From the NCBI GenBank assembly GCA_016946835.1, contig JACVTC010000159.1:245001-277500 (forward strand): a stretch of DNA of 32,500 bases. Reading direction: 5' to 3'. Positions 23,373 to 32,500 of the stretch are shown in pieces. The notes beneath the pieces were generated by a model that saw nothing but the letters and a program-made list of their open reading frames with translations, had not been told where the DNA came from and searched no databases. The position numbers and the translations under genes were made by a program. Positions within the stretch are counted from its first letter, which is position 1. The number at the start of each line of letters is the position of its first letter. The DNA comes from Neocallimastix lanati (nom. inval.). Taxonomy: Eukaryota; Neocallimastigomycota; Neocallimastigomycetes; Neocallimastigales; Neocallimastigaceae.

Positions 23373-23632
23373 ATTGAAAAAAAAGTTTAATCTTTTCTAT
23401 TAAATTTTTTTTTTTTTTACACCTTTGAAAAAGAAAAAATAAAAACGGTTAAAAAAAAAATAGTAATGACATATATATATATATATATCAAAAAAGTGAA
23501 AACCAAACCCCCCAAAAAATTTAATAATAATAAAAAAAAATATATAAAGTGACATTTAATATTTATTTCATTTTTTTTTTTTTTATGTATTTATAAAATA
23601 GAATAAATAAGCTCACATAATATATATTTATA

Positions 23633-23680
<48 letters not shown>

Positions 23681-23772
23681 GAAAATAAGAAGCAAATTAA
23701 AATAATCAAAGGAACTAATAATAATAATAATAAATATAAATAAATATAAATAAAAAAAAATAAATATAAATA

Positions 23773-23811
<39 letters not shown>

Positions 23812-23889
23812 GTAAATAAAAGTTATTAATTTATACATATAAATAATTAATTAGATATTGATATTTTAAATTCATTATTATTAAAAAAA

Positions 23890-24350
23890 ATCTAATAGTA
23901 CTAACAAAGAATATAATATTAACAATAATAGCAATAGAAATTATATTGCTAATAATAGTAGTATTAGTGATAGTGAAAATAGGACTATTAATATTAGTAA
24001 TAGTGAAAATAACAATATCGGTAATAATATAATATTAGTAATAATGAAAATAATAATATGGTTAATAATAGTGTAGTGAATGGTTCAATTGGTGAAAATC
24101 GTTGTTAAATTTAAGTAATTTTTCTGAAAGTAATGGGTGTGTAAATTTTAAATTATTAAAAAAAAAAAAAAAAAAAAAAGGAATGGGATATTTTGTTTAA
24201 GAACTCAAATCATTTCTAGTAATTATTCAAAAACGTTCATTCTTGGTGTGAACTGCGGCTCTCTCTCTCTTTACAGAAATTATGCCTGGACCTAGTACTC
24301 GACAAGGTTTTTATCCTATTCAGGCATAGTTCATCATCTTTTCCGTCCCA
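23890..24350 (+). mobile_element. Dispersed decayed ORF family, locus 5
   Basis: The plus strand encodes NSTNKEYNINNNSNRN, then SISDSENRTINISNSENNN, an NFSESNGCVNF-like segment, a poly-A interruption of about 20 nt, EWDILFKN, and an ATG with PGPSTRQG before decay. It is collinear with locus 1 in its first half and with locus 4 in its second half, so it links the Asn-rich and EWDVLFK modules into one ancestral ORF. Frameshifts and stops show it is not functional. Confidence 0.55.
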
Positions 24351-24529
24351 ACAAATAGGTTTAGACTCAGATTTTTTTATTTTAAAAAAAAAAAAAAAAT
24401 AAAAATAAAAATAAAAATAAAAAAAAAAAAAAAAAATAAAATATATATTTAATCTATTTGTTATTACTATTGAACTATTGAATTATTTATTATTGATTTA
24501 TCTATTCTGAATAAATTAATATTAATTTA

Positions 24530-24973
24530 TTCAGATCTATTATTAGGACATTAGGAAGTACATTTGAATATATTGAGTTCGATTGATAACAATTTTTATT
24601 TGACACGGATTTTTCAGCAATAAGAACCCTCAGTTCATTCTCTCTTATACATATTGAAACTTACTTTTCTCAAAGACAAAATTGTCAATAAGTGATAATT
24701 GGTATTTTTGATACATAGAAAGTATTACCTGAATACATTTATCTTTAATGTAAAATAATTTTGAAAATTCGGTAGCTCTATATTCATAGCGGTAATTAGG
24801 AAGAGTATACCTTTTTTGAAGTATTTAACATGATAATGATAAAGGGATATTTAGAATTATAATTATATACATAATTTTTAAGAGCATATGGAAATACTTT
24901 GGATTTGTCATCTACAGAAAATGCTAATATATTTATTTTAACTCGTTCTTTCTCGTCAGAAGTAAACTCCTCT

Positions 24974-25005
<32 letters not shown>

Positions 25006-25194
25006 CATATCGTTCTGGTTGAAATCTAACTATACATCATTTTGGTTATTAGACTGGAAAAGCATTTTAACCTTTCTTTTTCATAAAATTTTATAATATT
25101 TAATTGGTTAGAGATGTTAATTTACATCTTACAGGATGAACACATCCCAAATTGAATGGAAGGGTCATTTTCTGTATTTAAGTAATTTCTACTT

Positions 25195-25200
<6 letters not shown>
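24530..25200 (-). pseudogene. Minus-strand decayed gene with poly-A insertion and frameshifts
   Basis: Minus-strand open blocks in order: NDPSIQFGMCSSCKM (about 25160), then after an in-frame A run EEFTSDEKERVKINILAFS and SVDDKSKVFPYALKNYV (about 24975-24880), then LPNYRYEYRATEFSKLFYIK and SLIDNFVFEKSK (about 24800-24670), then RENELRVLIAEKSVSNKNC and VLPNVLIIDLNKL (about 24650-24520). Frame changes between blocks show it is broken. The A run at 24974-25006 may be a slipped Lys codon tract or an insertion. Family unknown. It converges on locus 5. Confidence 0.4.
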
Positions 25201-25233
<33 letters not shown>

Positions 25234-25234
25234 G

Positions 25235-25590
25235 CTTTAATTTATATCCATAGGAAATAAAATAAGTCGTTGGAAATTTACCTTTGCTGTTTGGATCAAG
25301 GTCATAAAATAATTTAGACACACATAATGAGTACCCATCTTCTATTATGACCATAACAGGTATAATTGTTAAGTGTGATATACTGGCATACTAGTACAGC
25401 ATCGGCCCTTTACACGTCGTTACATATTTCTGCTTGGAGCTGTATTTCCTAACATTCCTACATTTATCTCCATTGACCACGAGCATCGGAATAGGAACCA
25501 TTCACCCCTCCAGTGGGTATAATCATTGGCGTGTGGATCAAGCTCATAAGATATATTGTATTTATTATTTATTATTTAAAAAAATATAAT
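25235..25590 (-). pseudogene. GC-richer minus-strand coding remnant, unknown family
   Basis: This is one of the most GC-rich non-genic patches of the window. The minus strand gives partial frames such as GGVNGSYSDARGQWR, and HLTIIPVMVIIEDGYSLCVS followed by KLFYDLDPNSKGKFPTTYF, with stops between. A long A run (25196-25231) separates it from the previous remnant. The two may be parts of one element; no known domain is recognised. Confidence 0.3.
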
Positions 25591-25614
25591 TTATTATATT
25601 ATTTATAATTAATA

Positions 25615-25655
<41 letters not shown>

Positions 25656-26097
25656 AATGTATAAAAAAATTATTAGAATGAAGTGGCGTTAAATTACCAT
25701 ATTACAAGCCATTTTTTCAAAATTTTCATGTATTTTACTTTTATGTATTTTTTTTCAATAAATATTATTAAATAAAGTTTATTCCTAGTCTAGAAAAAAT
25801 ATGTATTATTATTATTGTTTATTGTTTTTCATATTAATTGTTTTTATTATTATTACTATTACTATTATTATTATTGTTATGAGTCAGGAATTTTTAATTA
25901 TATCAAACTTTATATTTTATGATTATTCAATATTAAATACTTTTATTATTATATTGTGGCTTATACATAATTTATATTTCAATATGTTTCAATACATCTG
26001 AAGCTAAATTTTCATATAATCCACGTATTCTAACAATTATTTATTATTATTCAATTATTTATTATTTATTAGACCCATAATTCATAAATAAAAAAAT

Positions 26098-26128
<31 letters not shown>

Positions 26129-27069
26129 AATATATAAATAATATTATAATATAAAAATTTAAATAAGTATTATAATATCATCAAAATAATAAATCATTCA
26201 ATTGTATAAAAGTACCTTTTATTTTTTATTTATTTATTCATATTCATAAGAAAGAAGAAAATATAGAAAAAACATATTCAACGTATTAATTATTATAATA
26301 TATAAAATGATACAAGTTATATCAATTTTATATAATCAATATTTTCATAAAAAGTTAATGTTCGATATAATACTAATAAAAATAAAGTTAGAAGGATAAC
26401 CTAAGCAGCAAATAAACCAAGACAAAAGATAAGAAATATATAGAAATATTTCATATATATATATAAATATAAATATAATATAAATTATCTAATTCTTCTC
26501 TTTTATAACTATTTGCATATTTGATTTGCTATAATTTGAAATTATGGTTTCTTGTAGGCTTTTCTCTTTTTCTTTTCTCTCTCTCTTCCTCTCTTTTCCT
26601 ACAAAAAAATTTTTTTTAATTTTTTTTAATGATATTTTTCATTGACCAATGAAATTCATTAAAATTTTGTAGCACATTCTTAAAAACTTTAATTATTTTA
26701 AAATTTTGATGTATTATAAATATATTATGGTAATATAATTAAATATACTCTTTATATATATTAGATTATATTTAAATAAAATTGGATCGTTTTGCCATTT
26801 ATTTAAAAAAAAATTTTTTTTATTGTTTTAATTTTAAGAGGAAAAAATAAAAAATAAAAAAAAAAATTTTTTTTTGATTTTCATTCCATATGAAAGTGTC
26901 ATATATTCTAATATATTTGAATATATTATCTTTATTAATAATATATACTATGAATATAATAACTAATAATAATTTTCATATATTAAAAGATATATTCATA
27001 TATTATTTGAAATAGTTTTAACTTTAAAACAAATATTAAAATATTACAAATACAATAATAAAAATGATA

Positions 27070-27922
27070 ATAATAAATAATAAATAATAATAATAAATAA
27101 TAAATAATAAATAATAAATAATAAATAATAAATAATAAATAATAAATAATAAATAATAAATAATAAATAATAAATAACTATTAATTAATAATAAATAATA
27201 AATAATAAATAATAAATAATAAATAATAAATAATAAATAATAAATAATTGAATAATAAATAATAAATAATAAATAATAAATAATAAATAATAAATAATAA
27301 ATAATAAATAATAAATAATAAATAATAAATAATAAATAATAAATAATAAATAATAAATAATAAATAATAAATAATAAATAATAAATAATAAATAATAAAT
27401 AATAAATAATAAATAATAAATAATAAATAATAAATAATAAATAATAAATAACTATTAATTAATAATAAATAATAAATAATAAATAATAAATAATAAATAA
27501 TAAATAATTGAATAATAAATAATAAATAATAAATAATAAATAATAAATAATAAATAATAAATAATAAATAATAAATAATAAATAATAAATAATAAATAAT
27601 AAATAATAAATAATAAATAATAAATAATAAATAATAAATAATAAATAATAAATTATAAATAATAAATAACTATTAATTAATAATAAATAATAAATAATAA
27701 ATAATAAATAATAAATAATAAATAATAAATAATTGAATAATAAATAATAAATAATAAATAATAAATAATAAATAATTGAATAATAAATAATAAATAATAA
27801 ATAATTGAATAATAAATAATAAATAATAAATAACTATTAATTAATAATAAATAATAAATAATAAATAATAAATAATAAATAATAAATAATAAATAATAAA
27901 TAATAAATAATAAATAATAAAT
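27070..27922. repeat. Heptamer satellite (AATAAAT)n with higher-order punctuation
   Basis: About 850 bp of near-perfect AATAAAT units is broken at intervals by two recurring variants. One is AACTATTAATTAAT, four times, near 27177, 27450, 27669 and 27834. The other is AATTGAAT, near 27246, 27506, 27732, 27774 and 27803. The variants alternate in blocks, implying that longer segments were duplicated as units. The minus-strand ORF within it is a by-product of a stop-free frame. Confidence 0.95.
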
Positions 27923-28934
27923 CATCTATAATTGTGATTAAATAATAAATAGTTATTTTATAATCATTAATATTAATATTAATATTAATTAATAATAAAT
28001 AAATACTAATAATCATTAAATAAATATTAATGATATATCGATTAATAAAAAATATAATAAAATAATTAATAATAATAGATAATTATGTTAATATTTTAAT
28101 AATATGTGAAAAAATAGTATTCTTATTAATTATAAACTTTATTTAATATTGAAAATTATTCAATAATAATAAATATGTAATTTTTCATTAATACTAAAAT
28201 AAAAATTATAAATAATAATTTATTTAATTTATTATTTATTTATTCATTTATTTATATATATGTAATTAATTTTTTATTTCCTTTTTTTTTTACTTTTTTT
28301 TTTTTTTTTTTTTTTTTATTTTTTTAATTTTTTAATTTTTTTAAATACAAATTTATGAAATATGTATTCATGAAAGAAAACTCTTTCAAAATATAAAAAG
28401 CAAACAAATTTTCTTTTATTAATAATTTTTTTTTTCTTTGAAAAATTATAAAACAAAATTATTAATATTATTGTTTATTAATAAATATTGTTTATTTTTT
28501 ATTTTTTAATGAAATAATATATTTTGAAAATTAAATATATACTTATATATATATTTTTTATATTTTTAATAATAAAAAAAATAAAATTATATAAATATAT
28601 ATATATTATATCTTAATAATTGCGAAAATCAATATTTAATTCTATAATATCTTTATTTTTATTATTTATTGAATAACAATACTTTGAGCGAAAAACAATT
28701 TTATATTTAAAGTAATTTTTTTTATTTTAAAATTAAAAAAAAAATAATTATTTACTTATTTATACTATATAAATATGAAGGAATATATATATATATCGAC
28801 TAATGAAAAAAAAATAACTGTATTTTTTTTTTTTTTCTTTTTTTAATAATTTAAAAGTCTTTCTCCTTTTGTTTTTTCTTTTTTTTTTTATTGTTATATT
28901 TAATTTTAATTTAACTTATTAAGAAAATAAAAAC

Positions 28935-29809
28935 ATGAGTGGATACTTAAAGCTTAAAAGTAAAAACAAAAAAATAATAATTACAATATAAATGATAAAT
29001 AAAGAAATAAATAAAATTTAAATATTGTTTATTAAATATTTATATACATTATACATTATATTATTATTGGTAAATAAAAAGTTGTTGAAGGAAAAAGTTT
29101 TAATGTAACAGCTCCAGAAACAAAAACAAGAGGAATTTTGGGTAAATATAATAATAATGATAAAATTGTTAACCAATATATATATATATATATATTTATT
29201 TTTATTAAATTTAAAGGAAAAAAAATAATTAAGTAATTTATATAATATTATAATTAGATATTAAAAAGAATAAAAAGGATAAAAAGGATAAAAAAGGAAA
29301 AAAGGATAAATCAAAAACTCCAGTTACACCTCCATCTGAAGAAATTACTGATATTGCTCCTATTGTTCAATTAAAATTTAAGAACCAAAGTATTTCAACT
29401 AAACCTTGCTATATTAAATCTAATGAAGTAGCAAGTAAATATATAAATTTTCGACAATTACATTAATTAATAATAAAAAAATTAAGTATTTTTAATGCAA
29501 ATATATATATATATATATCAATATTTTTTTCTTTTATTTATTTATTTATTCGTAATTAAATATATAAGAATGGGATGAAATTTTCGAGTTTAAACTTCAA
29601 CAAGATGAATATTCATTTATGATTTTGGTTTACAATGGTGAAATAAAGGAAGAATGTATACTAGGTGAATCTAGAATCGGTGTTATTTCTTTCAAGGACC
29701 AAAGTAAATATTTACATACGTATATACAAATTTTTTTTTTTCTCATTTGAAAAAAAAAAAGTTTAATAATTTTAATAATAATAATTTTAATAATATTATA
29801 TATATATAT

Positions 29810-29857
<48 letters not shown>

Positions 29858-32500
29858 TCTTAGAAAAATTGGATAACTGGTTCCCATTCTATATGAAGAA
29901 TAAAAGTATATTTTTATATTATTATATTTCTATAATAAATATAAAATTATTTATATATAATACTAATAATATTTATTTTAATGTATATACATATAAATAT
30001 TTTTCTTTTTTTATAATTATAGAAAAGTTTATTTTCATGGGGTATGTTAATTAAACTATAAATTAATAAAATAAATTTTCAAAGTATTTTTCTTTATTTT
30101 ATTTTATCTTATTTTATTTTATTTTATTTTTTTTAAAAAAAAATTAATATTTAATATTTATATTTTTTAATATTTTAATATATTATAAAGTGAAATTCGT
30201 ATTATTGGTAAATATATTGAAGAAAATGAAGTAAGTATATATTATTTATAATTAAAATGTTATTTATTTTTTTGTTTTCATACTAATTTTTTTTATATGA
30301 ATTTTTATTTTTTTTTTATATTTTATATTTTATATTTTTATTATTAGTATAACCAAGAAGAGTAAGAACTAAAGCAAATAATATTAATATTAATTTTTAT
30401 ATTAATTATTTATTTATTATAAATCATTTGATTTATTATAATATGAATATATATTATTATTTATATTTATATTTATATTAATATTTATTTATTTATTTTA
30501 TATATTTTTTTATTTTATTTTATTTTATTTTTATTTTATATATAAAGAGATGATCCTGATTTTATTTGTTCAAAGCCACAATATATTAATGAATATGGAA
30601 ATAATGGAAATAATCATGGTAATTATCTTAATGAATCTGGATTTGTATTAAATAATAACAGTGATGATTATTATGATACAGCAAATAATTACAATAATAA
30701 TATTACTGTAAACAATAATGTTATGGGTAATATGAAGTTAAGTAGTTCACCTGGTGAAATGACGATGTTAAATCCACAAAATATGAATGCTATGAGAAAC
30801 AATAGTATAAACAATAATGATAATTATCAAAATAATAACTATCAAAATAATAATTATCAAAATAATAATTATCAAAATAATAATTATCAAAATAATAATA
30901 CTCAAGGCGGAATTGGAAATATTTTAACACCAAGTGTATACAACACTTATTCTTCTCAAACTTTTGATAATAATGGTAGTCTCCCACATCCAATTCCGGG
31001 TTCACCAACTCGTGTTCCAAATAATAGAATTAATGTTCTTAGAAGTAGAAATAATAATAATAATAATAATAATTTGAACATGAACAATAATAACGGTAAT
31101 AATAATGTTGATCCTGCTTCAGTTAGTAACTTACCATCATTCTTAAATCCTCAAGTTTTTAATAAAAATAATAATAATAATAATAATTCTAATGGACCAG
31201 TGAATTCTAATGGACCAATGACTTCACCACCTATGAATGGTATGGGTCCTATAAATTCACCACCAATGAATAGTATGGGTCCTATAAACTCACCACCAAT
31301 GAATAGTATGGGTCCTATAAATTCACCACCTATGAATAGTATGGGTCCTATAAACTCACCTCCTATGAATAGTATGGGTCCTATAAATTCACCACCTATG
31401 AATAATATGGGTCCTATAAATTCACCACCTATGAATAGTGTAGGTCCAGTGAGTGGAACTGTTGATAACTACAATAATTTGCCTATCAATCCACCAGTAA
31501 ATGGTAGGGTAAACAGCATTCATAGTCAAGGTAGTGTTATGTCTAATAATGGAAATAGAGATTCAATTTATAGTTCAGGCTCTGTGTATAGTATTCATGA
31601 TGTTCCTGCTATGGAGAAGTCTGTATTGCCTGTTATTCCAGATGAATTAGCTCTTATTTTGAGTGATATTCCATCTCCAGATTTAACTCTTCCACAAAAT
31701 GAAATTATGGAACAATTGGAATCTCGTCTTAAGTATAAGCAATATAATCAAAGAGTAAGCCTTAAATCAAAGCAAATTAATGAATTTAATATTTGGCATG
31801 AAAGAATTAAGTGTGATAATTCTATTTCTCATTCTGAAATGAAGCAACAGTTACTTATGATAAAGGAAAAACATTCTAATGAAAGTAAGCAATTATTGAA
31901 TGATCATCAAAGACAATTAGATCTTCTTCATAATTATCTTGAAACTACAAAGGCTGCTATAGCAACCGCAACCGCCGAATCTTCTGATACCAATCCACAA
32001 ACTCCAGTTAAAACTTCCTCAGTTTCATCTCAAGTAAGTCAAAAGCGTAATAGTCTTGATAAACCAATTAGCAACAATAGTCTTAATAGACCAGTTAGTA
32101 ACAATAGTCTTAGCGTACCAGTTAATAATAGTCTTAACAGACCAGTTAAAAACAATAGTCTTGATAGACTAGATGATAATAATCTAAATAGACCAATTAA
32201 TAACCAAAGTCTTGATAGACCAGTTAATAATAATCTAAATAGACCAATTAATAACCAAAGTCTTGATAGACCAGTTAATAATAGTCATAATAGACCAGTT
32301 TTTCTTAGTCTTGATAGACCAATTAATAACGGTAGAAATGATAGACCAAATAATAATAGTCATGATAGACCGGCTTTTCTTAGTCTGGATAGACCATCTA
32401 GTAATAATAATCTTAGTAATATACCATCTTTTCTTAGTCTTGATAGACCAAATAGCAATAATCATAAAAGACCATCTTTATCAAGTCCTAATGGAACTGG
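28935..32500 (+). CDS. C2-domain protein with long Asn/Pro repeat tail and coiled coil (3' partial)
   Basis: Exons: 28935-28959, 29082-29141, 29258-29434, 29569-29703, 29864-29905, 30023-30041, 30191-30230, 30348-30361 and 30548 to the edge; all in phase, about 822 residues so far. Residues 1-165 look like a C2 fold: MSGYLKLKIVEGKSF, a Lys-rich insert (about 30-47), IVQLKFKN, WDEIFEFKL (89-97), then GESRIGVISFKD and EIRIIGKY. The usual DPY calcium loop is absent, so calcium-independent lipid or protein binding is likely. The tail has five YQNNN units, a PGSPTR SH3-type motif (PxxPxR, 321-326), seven 11-residue NSPPMNSMGPI repeats (about 397-472), a Glu/Lys/Gln-rich probable coiled coil (about 556-637) and many LDRPxNN units to the edge. 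The architecture recalls the fungal cytokinesis proteins Inn1/Fic1; that is inference. Confidence 0.8.
31220..31450 (+). repeat. 33-bp coding tandem repeat, seven copies, in the C2 gene
   Basis: Each unit encodes [TN]SPPMN[GSN][MV]GP[IV]. Copies vary at synonymous sites (AAT/AAC, CCA/CCT) and at a few residues, with the first and last most diverged. It lies within the disordered Pro/Asn tail. Confidence 0.92.
32045..32480 (+). repeat. Degenerate SL[DN]RPxNN coding repeats in the C2 gene
   Basis: More than a dozen short units of the kind NNSLDRPVNN or FLSLDRPxNN, 8-14 residues each, follow the coiled coil and are still running at the window edge. Arg and Pro recur at fixed spacing in an Asn-rich background, giving a basic, disordered tail. 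Confidence 0.8.

Larger units (their letters stand above)
23373..28934. other. 5.5 kb gene-poor region between homoaconitase and the C2 gene
   Basis: 23373-23880 is the homoaconitase 3' flank with poly-A and AAAT runs. 23890-25600 holds decayed coding elements, described separately. 25600-27060 is AT desert with a small CT-rich tract (about 26556-26600). 27070-27922 is a heptamer satellite. 27923-28934 is AT desert ending in the T-rich upstream region of the C2 gene. No tRNA, rRNA or intact additional gene was found. Confidence 0.6.

Noticed and set aside
27070-27922. Possible CRISPR-like regular array
   Set aside because: There are no unique spacers; it is a 7-bp satellite in a eukaryotic genome.
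27677-27925. Minus-strand Tyr/Leu/Ile ORF
   Set aside because: Frame left open by the heptamer satellite; sequence is pure repeat.
30790-31020. Minus-strand ORF with YYFDN repeats
   Set aside because: Antisense shadow of the YQNNN repeat in the C2 gene.
32235-32465. Minus-strand ORF with WSIKTKK repeats
   Set aside because: Antisense shadow of the LDRPxNN repeats in the C2 gene.
1-32500. tRNA or rRNA genes
   Set aside because: No GC-rich cloverleaf with a recognisable TPsiC box (GTTCRA) in a plausible setting was found; single motif hits near 7450 and 24578 had no matching stems.
1-32500. Mitochondrial or Dictyostelium origin suggested by extreme AT content
   Set aside because: Spliceosomal GT-AG introns and nuclear genes exclude an organelle; homoaconitase and the codon choice fit a fungus better than Dictyostelium.

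Overview
This window looks like nuclear DNA of an anaerobic gut chytrid (Neocallimastigomycota; the genus cannot be resolved from sequence alone). The base composition is extremely AT-rich, with poly-A/poly-T runs of 20-47 nt and abundant AAT/AAAT microsatellites. Many short introns begin GTAAGT/GTAAAT. Exons are islands of higher GC that favour codons such as CCA, GAA and AAG. The genes are fungal, including homoaconitase of the alpha-aminoadipate lysine pathway. Dictyostelium has similar AT and AAT structure, but the lysine gene and codon choice argue for a fungus.

Layout: (1) 1-2740, minus: 5' part of a DOP1/Dopey gene, nine exons, running off the left edge. (2) 5123-6297, minus: complete four-exon DHBP synthase gene (RIB3). 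(3) 9879-11681, plus: complete four-exon translation elongation factor eEF1B-gamma. (4) 16247-17316, plus: small alanine-rich protein with an MGC N-terminus suited to double acylation, probably with micro-exons. (5) 20327-23372, plus: complete five-exon homoaconitase (LYS4) with no recognisable mitochondrial presequence. (6) 28935 to right edge, plus: divergent C2-domain protein with nine exons and a long, repeat-rich Asn/Pro tail, 3' end outside the window.

Between the genes lie AT deserts of 2-5.5 kb with simple repeats, palindromes and a heptamer satellite of about 850 bp. Three stretches (about 12.8-14.9 kb, 18.1-19.6 kb, 23.9-25.6 kb) are GC-richer and hold decayed coding sequence. They share a dispersed repeat family whose copies differ partly by third-codon-position and in-frame length changes, so it descends from a protein-coding element that I cannot assign to a known class. 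Several AATAAA-like signals followed about 20-35 nt later by genomic poly-A suggest retroposed mRNA 3' ends.

The six genes do not form a pathway; they are ordinary scattered eukaryotic genes (trafficking, riboflavin, translation, an unknown membrane protein, lysine, and possibly septation or membrane tethering). The most novel material is the decayed ORF family, the myristoyl/alanine-rich gene and the C2 repeat protein. Exon boundaries were set by hand from splice sites and reading phase, and every boundary listed keeps the frame.
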